Source: Streptomyces sp. CA-278952 (GTDB lineage: Bacteria; Actinomycetota; Actinomycetes; Streptomycetales; Streptomycetaceae). From it: a DNA stretch of 64,000 bases. The DNA is taken from the NCBI RefSeq assembly GCF_028747205.1, contig NZ_CP112880.1:5704001-5768000 (forward strand), read 5' to 3'. The translations under genes and the position numbers were made by a program. The notes under the pieces were generated by a model. That model was not told the DNA's origin. It made no database searches and saw only the letters and a list, made by a program, of their open reading frames with translations. Below are positions 18,384 through 27,432 of this stretch, one piece after another. Within the stretch, counting starts at the first letter, position 1; each line of letters begins with the position of its first letter.

Positions 18384-18818
18384 TCAGTAGTTGTCGATCG
18401 GGGACGGCGGAGCCAGTTGTGAGCCGATGCCGATGTCGTCGTTCTGGAGGTCGATGCCCGTTTTGCTCAGGGCGTGCTTCTCCCACGACAGTCGACCCAG
18501 CAGCGCCTTGACCTGCTGTTCCCATGTCCTGTGCGCTTTCCTCAACGCACCCGAAGTGTCCCAGCCGTGTCCGTCCCTGGCACCGAACTCCTTGACCACG
18601 GCTGTCACGCTCTCGGTGGCGTGCTTGCCGTCCCTCTCGACGTCGGGTTCCAGATCCTCGTTGATGGCCTTCGCCGCCGCCTGCTTCTTTTGCGGGCTTG
18701 AGGCGAGATTCGGGGTGCTGCCGCCTCCTGCCGCCGGGGCGAGTTGGTTCAGTCGCATGGAGTCCGTGCGCTGGGCGGCCACATCGTTCTTGATCTGCTT
18801 CCACTCGTCCCAGGCCAT
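18384..18818 (-). CDS. Small helical WXG100-like partner protein
   Basis: A 144-residue protein, first gene of the three-gene minus-strand operon. It is predicted helical, with a Gly/Ser/Pro break (APAAGGGSTPNLASSP, residues ~27-42) and a second half carrying DGHGWDTSGALRKAHRTWEQQVKALLGRLSWEK, which resembles the W-containing helical hairpins of WXG100-type proteins. No signal peptide or membrane segment. The size, position and 27-bp gap to the larger helical gene suggest the two form a complex, as EsxA/EsxB-like pairs do. Specific function unknown. Confidence 0.65.
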   Translation of the reverse strand: MAWDEWKQIKNDVAAQRTDSMRLNQLAPAAGGGSTPNLASSPQKKQAAAKAINEDLEPDVERDGKHATESVTAVVKEFGARDGHGWDTSGALRKAHRTWEQQVKALLGRLSWEKHALSKTGIDLQNDDIGIGSQLAPPSPIDNY

Positions 18819-19336
18819 GGCCCCCCATCAGCGTGATCGTTACCGAGGAACATACGGAATGCTATGGCTCAGGCGACAGCTGGTGCCTGGCCAAAAGCTC
18901 GCTGCCGAGTGTCTGACGTGTGGCTGTCCTGCACGGCCCGATCGGGAGGGCTGCGCAGGCGGTTGATGGCCAGCAGGTGACCAATGGTTGCCGCGCTGGA
19001 GGTGAGGTCACCTCTAGATGCGGCAATTGGTGACACAGGACGTCCCTATGCCAAGGCGCTCGGCGACGGACGAGCGAGCAGGTGGGGCGGACAGAGACGA
19101 CGGCACAAGGCCCGGGACGACCCTCCAAGGAGCGCGGAACTACGCGAGGGCCTGGTATCCCGCTCCCGGGCCCGGCACCTCGGTCGACCCGCTCGTGGCA
19201 GAGCGTGACTGTCGCTGCCGAGGCTTACCGCCGTGCTATCCCACTCTCCGGCGGCGTCATGCTGTTGCACGACTGCTGCTTCGGCGGGGTCGGGCATGGG
19301 GGAATGCGGAGCTCTGAACCTCAAGAGGCGTCGGAA
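18819..19336. other. Gene-free stretch upstream of the WXG-like operon
   Basis: It should contain the promoter of the minus-strand operon that starts at 18818. I see no other protein-like frame. CTGCTGCTTCGGCGGGGTC near 19270 has a look-alike at about 46436, close to the degenerate junction. Confidence 0.4.
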
Positions 19337-19690
19337 AGGTGGTGCAGCGAACGCTGCACCACTTCCGATCGAGCGGGATCGAGTAGGACGCAACTGGAGC
19401 GAAGCGGGGGTATAAATCGGTCGCTTTAGTAAAGCTGCAGGTGAGAGCCGTCACCCTTATGAGGTCGAGTCCCACCCGCCCCACCGAGCGTCCCCAGGCA
19501 GAATCGTTCTGGCCTGGGGGTACGTGGCTTACGGGTGGCGATTCGCGTGTGGCGTGCGCCTCACGGGGGTGTGGCGAACGCAGGTCCTCGCGCGTCGAAG
19601 ACGAGTTTTGAACGGCTTTGACCTGGGGTTTTGTGGCGACGCCTTCGTGGGGGCGTCATGGAACGGTCCCACGGCTGTTGGGGGCGTTGT
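19337..19690 (+). repeat. Junction C: right end, diverged tRNA 3' duplicate, next left end
   Basis: The dyad GTGGTGCAGCG-AA-CGCTGCACCAC (19339-19362, 11-bp perfect arms) opens the right end. The tRNA duplicate 19461-19520 reads GAGGTCGAGTCCCACCCGCC and keeps the hairpin as CCCCAGG..CCTGGGG. Then come GTGTGGCGAACG near 19572, TTTGACCTGGGGTTTTGTGG (19618-19637) and CGGTCCCACGGCTGTTGG. This is the most diverged of the four copies. Confidence 0.72.
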
Positions 19691-19844
19691 GTTCCTCTCA
19701 ACGTGTGTCGATCTTGCGCTTGCGCCCGAGGCCGCAAGCCAACGAGACGAAGACGTCGTGGAGTCGTACGCCTTGTCGCGGGTCGTCGGCGGTGCGCGCC
19801 CCGAAGGCGCGATGTCCTTCGGGGTGCGCGGCAGGGGTTCGGGT

Positions 19845-20594
19845 TCAGGCGTTGTAGCCGCCGTGGGCGTCCAGCACCGCGCCCGTGACGTACGACGCTG
19901 CGGGGCTCGCCAGGAAGGCAATCGCCGCGGCGATTTCGTCGGGGCGCCCCATGCGTTGCAGGGACAGCGAGCTGACCAGGACCTTGAGGGTCTCGGGGTC
20001 CGGCGGTTGCATGCCGCCCTCCATCAGTCCGGCCTCCACGACGTTGGCCGTAATGTTCCGGGGCCCGAGGTCGCGTGCGACACCCATGGTGTACCTCTCG
20101 ATTCCCGACTTGGTCGCCGAGTAGTCGGCAACGCCGGGGGCTCCGACCCTGGAGCCCAGTCCGGAACTCACCGTGATGATGCGGCCGCCTGTGCGCAGCA
20201 CTCGGGAGGCGGCCCGGATGACAGCGATCACGCCGAGGTAGTTGGTGGCGTGCATCCGGTCCAGTGCGGCGGTGTCGGCGTCCGGGTCGTCCACCGCGCC
20301 GGCCACGGAGATCGCCGCGTTGTTGACGAGGATGTCCAGGCCGCCGAAGTGCGCGACCACGTCGTCGATCAGCACCGGCGCTCGGCTCGTGGCCGCCTGG
20401 TCGGACTGGAAGGCGACGGCCTTGGCTCCCTTGCCGTGCACCTCGTCGACGACGGCCTGCGCCTGATTCTCGGAGCTGACGTAGGTGAAGGCGACGTCGG
20501 CGCCCTGATCGGCCAGCAGCCGTACGGTCGCGGCTCCCAGTCCGCGCGACCCCCCGGTGACCAGGGCGACCTTGCCCATGAGTGGCTTGCTCAT
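19845..20594 (-). CDS. SDR-family oxidoreductase (FabG-like)
   Basis: A 249-residue classical short-chain dehydrogenase/reductase. It has the cofactor motif TGGSRGLG (residues ~13-20), NNAA, catalytic Ser in VSSGLGS and the YSATK Tyr-Lys pair, and the C-terminal ASPAASYVTGAVLDAHGGY loop. A cytoplasmic NAD(P)H-dependent carbonyl reductase is expected; the substrate is unknown. I start at ATG 20594 (MSKPLMGKVALVTGG) because GAGGTGAG stands just before it; a GTG three codons upstream is in frame. It is divergent from an Rrf2-type regulator, and two palindromes lie between them, so it is probably that regulator's target. Confidence 0.88.
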   Translation of the reverse strand: MSKPLMGKVALVTGGSRGLGAATVRLLADQGADVAFTYVSSENQAQAVVDEVHGKGAKAVAFQSDQAATSRAPVLIDDVVAHFGGLDILVNNAAISVAGAVDDPDADTAALDRMHATNYLGVIAVIRAASRVLRTGGRIITVSSGLGSRVGAPGVADYSATKSGIERYTMGVARDLGPRNITANVVEAGLMEGGMQPPDPETLKVLVSSLSLQRMGRPDEIAAAIAFLASPAASYVTGAVLDAHGGYNA

Positions 20595-20627
20595 TCTTCT
20601 CACCTCGTTGATAGACCCTTCTCAGCA

Positions 20628-20650
20628 GTCGTAACGCTAACTGTTACGAC
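20628..20650. promoter_or_regulatory. Candidate operator 1 between SDR and Rrf2-type genes
   Basis: GTCGTAAC at 20628-20635 and GTTACGAC at 20643-20650 form a perfect 8-bp inverted repeat with a 7-nt spacer in the divergent promoter region. Confidence 0.65.
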
Positions 20651-20670
20651 ACGCTGTTGCAACCTTCACT

Positions 20671-20696
20671 GTTACGACGGCGAGCGCCGTCGTAAC
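20671..20696. promoter_or_regulatory. Candidate operator 2 between SDR and Rrf2-type genes
   Basis: GTTACGACGGCG and CGCCGTCGTAAC form a perfect 12-bp inverted repeat around AG, 30 bp upstream of the regulator's ATG. It contains the same GTTACGAC/GTCGTAAC half-sites as operator 1. Confidence 0.68.
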
Positions 20697-20726
20697 ATGA
20701 ATCGTTGCGGCTGAGAGGATGAGTCC

Positions 20727-21161
20727 ATGAGCGCCAACAGCAGGCTGACCATTGCCGCCCACGCGCTGGCCTGGATCGGCCTCTACCAGCGCCAGGGCCA
20801 TGAGGTCGCCACCTCCGAGCAGATCGCGACCAGCGCGAACACCAACCCAGTGGTGATCAGACGGCTGCTCGGCGAGCTGCGCAGGGCCGGGCTCGTGGAG
20901 TCCCGGCGGGGTGTGGGCGCGGGCTGGTCACTGGCACGCGAGCTGGAGTCGATGACCCTGCTCGACGTGTACGAGGCCGTGGAACCCGGCCCCCTGTTCG
21001 CGATGCACCGCACTACCCCGGACCAGGGATGCGTGGTGGGTTACGGCATCCAGCCGGTGATGCAGGGCATCTACGAGGGCGTCGAGGAGACCCTGAGACA
21101 TGAGCTGGCCCGCGTCACGCTCGCGAACGTACTCCGGGACGTACTCGCGGCACGTCGCTAG
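20727..21161 (+). CDS. Rrf2-family transcriptional regulator
   Basis: A 144-residue Rrf2/BadM-type winged-helix repressor: N-terminal helices (LTIAAHALAWIGLYQRQG), HTH SEQIATSANTNPVVIRRLLGELRRAGLVESRRG, wing GAGWSLARELESMTLLDVYEAVEPG, and a C-terminal dimerisation helix. Iron-sulfur Rrf2 proteins carry three cysteines in the loop after the wing; this one has only one (DQGCVVGYG), so it more likely senses a redox or small-molecule signal without a cluster, as YwnA/NsrR-like cluster-free members do. It is divergent from the SDR gene, with two GTTACGAC palindromes between; autoregulation and SDR control are the natural inference. Confidence 0.85.
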   Translation: MSANSRLTIAAHALAWIGLYQRQGHEVATSEQIATSANTNPVVIRRLLGELRRAGLVESRRGVGAGWSLARELESMTLLDVYEAVEPGPLFAMHRTTPDQGCVVGYGIQPVMQGIYEGVEETLRHELARVTLANVLRDVLAARR

Positions 21162-21174
21162 TAGGACTTGCCCA

Positions 21175-21470
21175 AGTAGGCCCACGTGGAGCACCTCTGC
21201 GCGATCGCCGACGGCGGAGTCGTACCCGAGGCCGGCGAGCGCGAGGTCGTCTTCTGCATGGACGAGTTCGAGCCTCTCGACCTGATGCCCCACCCCGGGC
21301 GGCAGTGGGCCGAACCCGGCGGCAAGCACAGGGGCCCCGACCGGGAGCCCCGCCGGCGCCGGGCGACCTACAACCGCTACGGCGGAGTACGGCACCTGTT
21401 CGCCGCACTGGACCTGACCCGGGACCGCCTCTACGGGCACGTCAAGCCGGTGGTCGAGATCGCTTTCCCG
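21175..21470 (+). pseudogene. IS630-type transposase fragment
   Basis: The frame from about 21180 reads AHVEHLCAIADGGV..VVFCMDEFEPLDLMPHPGRQWAE then RRRRATYNRYGGVRHLFAALDL and DRLYGHVKP, which is the central DEFGPLNLQPHPGRQW / GVRHLFAALDL block of IS630-like transposases. Both the N-terminus and the second and third catalytic residues are missing. It ends abruptly at about 21450 and runs into a different IS relic. Confidence 0.7.
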
Positions 21471-21509
21471 AGGCCGAGCGCCTCCGCGAAGTCTTCCGCG
21501 CCGAGTACG

Positions 21510-21700
21510 CCCGACCAGCCGCCCCTGATCGAAGACGCACTCGGCAAGCAGATGCTCGCCCTCCTCATCCAGCTGGACGCCGCCTGCACCGCCGCCGACC
21601 AGTTCGCCGGAGCGGTGGCTGGGGGCGGGCCCGTGACCCCGAGGCCGGAGTCCAGGTCGATGCCAGCGATCCAGGAGCCCCTCACCGGCGCGCGGGCGTC
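21510..21700 (+). pseudogene. IS110-type transposase fragment
   Basis: In the same frame as the IS630 relic, PPLIEDALGKQMLALLIQLD then AACTAADQ resembles the middle of IS110/IS116 transposases just before the conserved HPDAxIxxSFPGLG box. That box is broken: pieces (DPEAGVQ in one frame, QEPLTGAR in another) are split by at least one frameshift. It abuts the 3' end of the LAL regulator gene. Confidence 0.5.
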
Positions 21701-24514
21701 TCAGCCCGTACCTCCGTCGGCGGCCATGGCGTCGACCACGTGCCTCAGTTGAGAGCGCACGGTGATGCCCAGCTTGGGAAACGCCCGATAAAGGTGCGAA
21801 CTGACGGTACGCGGGGACAGATACAGCTTCTCGGCCACCTCACGGTTGGTCAGGCCGAGCGCCGCCAGCCGCACGATCTGCTGCTGCTGCGGGGTGAGGT
21901 CGGCGAAGGCGTCCGGTTCCGTGGTGCCGCTCTGGGCTCCGGCGGCCCTGAGTTCGGACTGGGCCCGTGCCACCCAGGGCTGCGCGGCGAGCCGCTGGAA
22001 GACGGCCTCGGCCTCGGCCAGCGGCGGACGGGCATCGGCGATACGACGGCGGCGGCGCAGCCACTCTCCGTACGCCAGCAGCGCCTGGGCACGTTCGAAG
22101 GGCCGCCGGGCGAGCGCCGGGGTCCCCAGCGCCGCCGTGAAGTGGTGCTCGGCCTCGCCCGCGGGGGCGAGTGCCGCCCGGCTCAGCCGGACCAGCGCGG
22201 TCCTGCGCGGCGCGAGCGCGCCCGCGTCCGCCAGGGACCTCTCGACTCCGTCCACGATCCCGGTGGCCTCCTCGTGATGGCCGCCCCGGGCCGCGGCGAC
22301 CGCCAGCTCGGGCAGCGCCGGGTAGGCGAGGTGGTAGTGCGCGGGGTTGCCCCGGCCGTCGAAGAGCACACGATAATGCTGGTACGCGGTCTCGTGATCG
22401 CCTTCCGCGGTGGCGGCGGCGCCCAGTGCGCGGTGGGCAAGAGCGAGGACGGAACGGCTCTCCTGCGGGTCGACGAGCGAGAGGGCGTACCGCGCCTGGG
22501 TGCGGGCCCCGACGACGTCGCCGCGCAGCGCGCGCAACAGCGCCTCGGTCGCAGCGGCGCAGGCCGCGGCATGGTCGAGGCCGACCGAGGACGCGACGGC
22601 CGCGAGTTCGGCGCAAGCCGTCTGCGCGCGGGCCCAGCGGCCCTGTTCCAGGTAGGCGAAGGCGGCGACTCCACCGAGGCCGTCCGGTAGCGGCCCCCGC
22701 GAGGTCCACGAGGCGAGGGCTGCGTCGAAGGTCTGCGCGGCCAGTTCCGTCTCGTCCAGCAGCCAGGCCGCGACGGCGAGCAGGGTCAGCGTCTCCGGTT
22801 CCTCCCGCGCCGCCGCGACCAGGGCCGGCAATCGCAAGGCGAGGCTCGCATCGGCGGCGTCCGGATGCGCGACGATCCCGGTCCAGGCCGCGAGGAGCGT
22901 CTTCCGCTCGCCGAGGCGGTGGCCGGGGTGCGGCTGAACCAGGGGCAGGAGGCGTTCGATCTCGTGCAGTTGGTCCGCGTCACTGGAGTAGAAGCGGACC
23001 ACGGAGGCGGCGGCCAGGGCCTCCGACGCCGCCCTGGGATCGGTGCCGATCAGGGCGGCGGCCGGACGCATCAGCTGTCCGAAGGCGGCGCTGTGCGAGG
23101 TGGTCAGCGCCATGAGCCGGCCGACCTGGAGGGCGGCGAGGGCCGCGGCCGTCGGATCGTCGGTGCCGGCTCGGGTGCGTGCGGCCAGCCGTTCGACGGA
23201 GTCGAGCCGGCCGGTCAGGACCGCCGTGCTGGTCGCGGCGGCCAGCAACCGGGTGCTCTCGCGCCGGTCGGGGTGCAGGTCCGCGGCCCGTTCCAGCATG
23301 TGCGCGGCGGCCGCGTAGCCACTCCGGTGACGTGCCCGGTCGGCGCTGCCTTCCAGTTGGGCCGAGACCACCGCGCTCAGCCCGGAGGTGGCGGCGGCGA
23401 GGTGCCAGGCGTGCCGGTCCGGGTCCTGGTCGCCGAACAGCCCGGCCAGCTCCAGGTGCGCTGCCCGCCGCTCCTCGGCGGGGGCCGCGTGGTAGATCGC
23501 GAGGCGGGAGAGCGGGTGGCCGCAGCGCAGCCGTCCCCCGCCGCGCCGGACGAGTCCGGCCTCCTCGGCGGGCGCCCACACCGGGTCGCCGATGTCGGGA
23601 AGCCAGGACAGCACGGTGTGCGACGGGTCCTCGGTGTCCGCGGTGGCCAGGCGCACCACCGCGCGGCGCGTCTCGGTGGGCAGTGCGGCCAAGCGGTCGG
23701 CGTAGATCCGCTCCAGTCGGTCGGTGACCGGAAGCGGGCCGTCGGTCCCACGGGTCGCGTCGTCGCTGTCGCCGACGGCCCGCGCCAGTTCCACCAGAGC
23801 AAGGGGGTTGCCCTCCGCCTGGTCGAGAATGCGTGCCCGGGTGAGCCCGGTCGGCACCTGCGGCTGACGGTCCAGCAGCCGTTCCGCCGCGCCGCGGTCG
23901 AGGGGCCCCAGGGTGAGGGTCGGTTCCTGCGCGGCGAGCCCACGCGGCGCGCTGTCCCGGGTGACGAACAGCAGTGTCACCGGTTCGTCGGCCAGGCGCC
24001 GGGCGACGAAGGAGAGGGCGTCCAGCGAGGCGCGGTCGGTCCACTGGGCGTCGTCCACGGCCAGCAGCAGCGGGCGCTTGGTGGCGAGGTCCGACAGCAT
24101 GGTCAGGGCCGCTGTCCCGATGAGCATCGGGTCCGGCGCCTCGCTCCGCTCCGCCGCTCCGAAAGCGGCGTGCAGTGCTCCACGCTGCCTGGGGGGCAGG
24201 GCGTCGATCCGTCCGCGGACCGGCCACAGCAGCTGGTGCAGCCCCGAGAACGCCAGGTCGGTCTCGGACGTGCTGCTGTCGGCCCTGAGTACCCGGCCGC
24301 CGTCCGCGGCGAAGCGTGCCACGACCGCCTCCACCAGGGTGGTCTTGCCCGCTCCCGGCTCTCCCGCCAGGGTCAGCAAGGTGTCCTTCGGCCTCGTCAC
24401 GCCGTCGGCCGTGCGCGGCGCCGTCACCGCTGCGAGGAGCCGGTCCAGCTCTGCCTGCCGGATCACGGCGGTGACACTGCGGCCGGCGGCGGTTGTCGCC
24501 GTGTACTCGTCCAC
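21701..24514 (-). CDS. LAL-type LuxR regulator with AAA ATPase domain
   Basis: A 937-residue large ATP-binding LuxR (LAL) regulator. The P-loop GEPGAGKT lies at 51-58, Walker B is LLLAVDDAQW (~145), and a long helical TPR-like middle precedes a C-terminal LuxR HTH (LTPQQQQIVRLAALGLTNREVAEKLYLSPRTVSSHLYRAFPKLG). These act as ATP- and inducer-dependent activators, with MalT as the prototype. I prefer GTG 24514 (VDEYTATTAAGRS) because TCTGGAGAACC precedes it; the frame extends to ATG 24574, adding 20 poor-looking residues. It is near the MBL-SRPBCC-esterase operon but separated from it by broken LysR and MFS genes, so control of that operon is only a possibility. Confidence 0.85.
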   Translation of the reverse strand: MDEYTATTAAGRSVTAVIRQAELDRLLAAVTAPRTADGVTRPKDTLLTLAGEPGAGKTTLVEAVVARFAADGGRVLRADSSTSETDLAFSGLHQLLWPVRGRIDALPPRQRGALHAAFGAAERSEAPDPMLIGTAALTMLSDLATKRPLLLAVDDAQWTDRASLDALSFVARRLADEPVTLLFVTRDSAPRGLAAQEPTLTLGPLDRGAAERLLDRQPQVPTGLTRARILDQAEGNPLALVELARAVGDSDDATRGTDGPLPVTDRLERIYADRLAALPTETRRAVVRLATADTEDPSHTVLSWLPDIGDPVWAPAEEAGLVRRGGGRLRCGHPLSRLAIYHAAPAEERRAAHLELAGLFGDQDPDRHAWHLAAATSGLSAVVSAQLEGSADRARHRSGYAAAAHMLERAADLHPDRRESTRLLAAATSTAVLTGRLDSVERLAARTRAGTDDPTAAALAALQVGRLMALTTSHSAAFGQLMRPAAALIGTDPRAASEALAAASVVRFYSSDADQLHEIERLLPLVQPHPGHRLGERKTLLAAWTGIVAHPDAADASLALRLPALVAAAREEPETLTLLAVAAWLLDETELAAQTFDAALASWTSRGPLPDGLGGVAAFAYLEQGRWARAQTACAELAAVASSVGLDHAAACAAATEALLRALRGDVVGARTQARYALSLVDPQESRSVLALAHRALGAAATAEGDHETAYQHYRVLFDGRGNPAHYHLAYPALPELAVAAARGGHHEEATGIVDGVERSLADAGALAPRRTALVRLSRAALAPAGEAEHHFTAALGTPALARRPFERAQALLAYGEWLRRRRRIADARPPLAEAEAVFQRLAAQPWVARAQSELRAAGAQSGTTEPDAFADLTPQQQQIVRLAALGLTNREVAEKLYLSPRTVSSHLYRAFPKLGITVRSQLRHVVDAMAADGGTG

Positions 24515-24670
24515 CGGTTCTCCAGACGTGGCGGGATCTTCCAGGGCCGGGCGCCTCCGGTCACCGCATCCCACGCATCGACGCTACCAGGGCGTTCTCG
24601 GGACATCCCGGACAGCTGCCCGGGTGCAGTCACATGACGGATACCGCCCTCGGTCGGCACCCCCGGCCTT

Positions 24671-25161
24671 CTACGGCCCGTCGTGGACATGGCTCAGCAC
24701 GGCCTGGCTCACCACGCGCCCGGCGGCGGACAGGGACCGCGCGGTCGACCGGGCCAGCTGGACCGGCCATCGCACGTCGGCGTCGCCCACCGCGCGCACC
24801 CGGATGCCCGTGGCGTCGGTCACGGTGGACCGCGGCACGAAGGCGATGCCCAGATCGCTCCGGACGAGTTCGAGGGCCATGTCGAAGGCGACCACCTCTG
24901 TCCGTACCCGGCGGTCCAGCCCGTGTTCCGCGAACAGCGCGTCGATGGCTCCCCGGTTGCCCCAGCCCTGCGGGAAGTCGATGAACGCCTCGGTCACCGT
25001 GTCGGTCAGTTCCACCGCAGGCCGGGCGGCCAGCGGATGCCGCTCGGAATGGATGAGCACGAAGGGCTCGGCGTACAGGTGCGTCAGGTGGACACCGGGA
25101 ACCGAAGGCCGGGCTGAGGACACCAGCGCCAGGTCAAGGGTTCCGTCGCGTACCTCGCGGT
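24671..25161 (-). pseudogene. LysR-family regulator, 5' half deleted
   Basis: Only the effector-binding half of a LysR regulator is present: RDREVRDGTLDLALVSSARPS, HLTHLYAEPFVLIHSERHPLA, GNRGAIDALFAEHGLDRRV and ELVRSDLGIAFVPRS. The N-terminal winged-helix DNA-binding domain and the start are gone. The frame hits a stop immediately upstream of the preserved part, at the point where the divergent MFS sequence begins. It lies divergent from the MFS relic, the usual LysR-target arrangement, so both genes lost their 5' ends together. Not expected to work as a regulator. Confidence 0.78.
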
Positions 25162-26400
25162 CTCGGCTTCTGGCTCATCGGCGCCGTATTCGCCGTCACC
25201 ATGGCCACGGGCAGTGCCCCCGCGCCGCTGTACGTGCTCTACCAGTAGCGGGACGGCTTCGCGTCCTTCACCCTGATCTTCGCGGCCTACGCCGCCGGAG
25301 TCGCCGTCAGCCTGCTGACCGCGGGACACATATCGGACGGGCTGGGGCGACGGCGCGTCCTCACCGCGGCGGTGCTGCTCAACCCGCTGGCCCTGCTGGT
25401 CTTCATGACCTGGTCCACCGTCCCCGGGCTGCTGCTGCTTGCGCGCTTCGTGTCCGGTCTGGGCATCGGCATGCTGACCGCCACCGCCACCGCCACCGCC
25501 ACCGTGTACCTCACCGAACTGCATGCGACCACCCGGCCGCGGCAGGGCTCCGGACGGGCCGAGGTCGTGTCCACCGCCGCCAACCTGGGCGGGTTCGGCC
25601 TCGACCCGCTGGTGACCGGCCTGCTGGCCCAGTGCGCCCCTGATCCGCTCCGGTCCCCCTCGTCTTCGCGTTCCTCCTGGTCACGGCCGGCCTGGTGGTG
25701 ACGACGGTCCCGGAGACCGTCGCCCACGACATCACCTGGAAGCACCGGCCCATGAGGTTGGCGGTGCCGATGACCGTACGGGTGCGTTACGCGGCAGCCG
25801 CCACGCACGCCTTCACCGCGTCCGCCATGTTCGGCCTCTTCATCTCGCTCGCGCCCGGGTTCCTGTCCACCCGGCTCGGCATCGGTTCGCTCGCGGTCTC
25901 CGGCGCTGGGACCTTCCTGGTCCTGGCCTCCGCCGCCGGCTTCCAGCTTCTTGTCGCCCGCCTGTCACTCCAGCGGCAGGCGCTCCTCGGCATCGCGCTC
26001 CTGGGCTCCGGACTGGTCGTCGTGACGGTGGGCCTGACCGTCGTGTCCCTGTGGGCCCTGCTGACCGGCGGAGTGCTGGCCGGAGCGGGGGCCGGAACGG
26101 CCTACAAGGCAGCCATCGGTTCGGTCATCGCCATGACCGAACCGGACTGCCGCGGCGAGGCCCTGGCCGGGCTCTTCCTCGGCGGCTATGCCGGGATGTC
26201 CGTCCCCGTCCTGGGCTTGGGCCTGCTGATGCTCGCCACCACGACCACCGTCGCGGTGCTCGTCTTCAGTGCCGTGCTGGCCGGTGTGCTGGTCCTCACC
26301 CTGCTGCTCACTCCGCACCCGCACCCCACGCTGACCGCCCGTCCGCACTGCGGACGGCCTCGGCCCCGGACAAGTGCAGTCAAGTGTCCGATACCCCCGC
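25162..26400 (+). pseudogene. MFS transporter relic with missing start, stop codon and frameshift
   Basis: A Major Facilitator transporter is readable across two frames: GFWLIGAVFAVTMATGSAPA then TAG at 25246-25248, then RDGFASFTLIFAAYAAG, the MFS loop GHISDGLGRRRVL, LLLARFVSGLGIGMLTATAT and TELHATTRPRQGS. A frameshift at about 25640-25660 moves the reading to FAFLLVTAGLVVTTVPETVA and the C-terminal helices to about 26350 (LGLLMLATTTTVAVLVF). The start and first residues are missing at the LysR junction. Three independent lesions make it a clear pseudogene. A short TA(C)-rich (caccgccaccgc) run within the TATATATV stretch may have favoured slippage. Confidence 0.82.
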
Positions 26401-26452
26401 AGCACCCCCTGGGCACAACCTGGAAAACGTCCGAAACCTTCGAAGGAGAACC

Positions 26453-27400
26453 ATGTCTCCCCTTACCTCCACAGCATCCGAGACCGGGACGCCGACGGTC
26501 AGCACCATCGAACTCGGTGACGTTCGGATCCACCGCGTCATGGAGTACTCCGACACCACTCCGATGACGACGGATGTCTTCTTCCCCAACAGCAGGCCCG
26601 AGGAGTGGCAGCGCCACACCGCGCTGCTGGCGCCGCACCACTGGGAGCCGGACACCGACCTCACCCGTGCCGCCACCCAGTCCTGGGTGCTGCGCAGCGA
26701 GGGCAAGATCATCCTGATCGACACCGGTGCGGGCAACGACAAGTACCGCCCCCTGCAGCCGATCTGGTCCTACCTGAACACCGACTACCTGGCGAACCTC
26801 GCCGCTGTCGGGGTGCGGCCCGAAGACGTCGACGTCGTCATCAACACCCACCTGCACGACGACCACGTCGGGTGGAACACACGCCTCGAAGGCCGCGACT
26901 GGGTCCCCACCTTCCCCAACGCGACCTACCTCATGCCGAAGCGTGACTTCGAGTACTGGAGGCCCGAGAACCTCCACAACACGGTGTTCGGGCGGGGCAA
27001 CCAGAACGTCTACGAGGACAGCATCGACCCGGTCATCGAGGCCGGCCTGGTGAAGACCTGGGACGAGTCGTACACCATCGACTCCAACCTCCGCCTGGAA
27101 CTGGCCCCCGGCCACACCCCCGGCGCCTCGATCATCCACCTGGAGTCCGCGGGCGACCGCGCGATCTTCGCCGGCGACCTGCTGCACGGCGCGATCCAGG
27201 TGCACGAGCCGCACATCAACAGCTGCTTCGAAGAGGACGAGGACGGCGCCCGCGCCAGCCGTGCGCGCATGTTCGCGCACGCCGCAGACACCAACGCCCT
27301 CGTGCTCCCGGCCCACCTCCCCGGCCACGGTGCCTTCGAACTGCGCCGCCAGGGGTCCGGCTTCGAGCTGACCGACTGGGCGCCGTTCTCCCGCACCTGA
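26453..27400 (+). CDS. MBL-fold metallohydrolase
   Basis: A 315-residue metallo-beta-lactamase-fold hydrolase. The start ATG 26453 (MSPLTSTASETG) follows AAGGAGAA. The zinc motif THLHDDHVGW supplies His133, His135, Asp137 and His138; APGHTPGAS and AGDLLHG give the later His and bridging Asp, and LPAHLPGHG the last His. The layout is that of the lactonase/glyoxalase-like MBL branch; the substrate is unknown. It is the first gene of a tight operon with an SRPBCC protein (33 bp) and a carboxylesterase, suggesting breakdown of an ester or lactone. A truncated paralogue lies at 59.5 kb near a second SRPBCC gene. Confidence 0.88.
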   Translation: MSPLTSTASETGTPTVSTIELGDVRIHRVMEYSDTTPMTTDVFFPNSRPEEWQRHTALLAPHHWEPDTDLTRAATQSWVLRSEGKIILIDTGAGNDKYRPLQPIWSYLNTDYLANLAAVGVRPEDVDVVINTHLHDDHVGWNTRLEGRDWVPTFPNATYLMPKRDFEYWRPENLHNTVFGRGNQNVYEDSIDPVIEAGLVKTWDESYTIDSNLRLELAPGHTPGASIIHLESAGDRAIFAGDLLHGAIQVHEPHINSCFEEDEDGARASRARMFAHAADTNALVLPAHLPGHGAFELRRQGSGFELTDWAPFSRT

Positions 27401-27432
27401 TCCGACCGCCCATCCCGCAAGGAGTTACCCGC

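Noticed and set aside
21305..24637. Plus-strand frames of 461 and 590 codons opposite the LAL regulator
   Set aside because: Arg/Gly/Pro-rich shadows of a gene whose P-loop and LuxR domain are clear on the minus strand.
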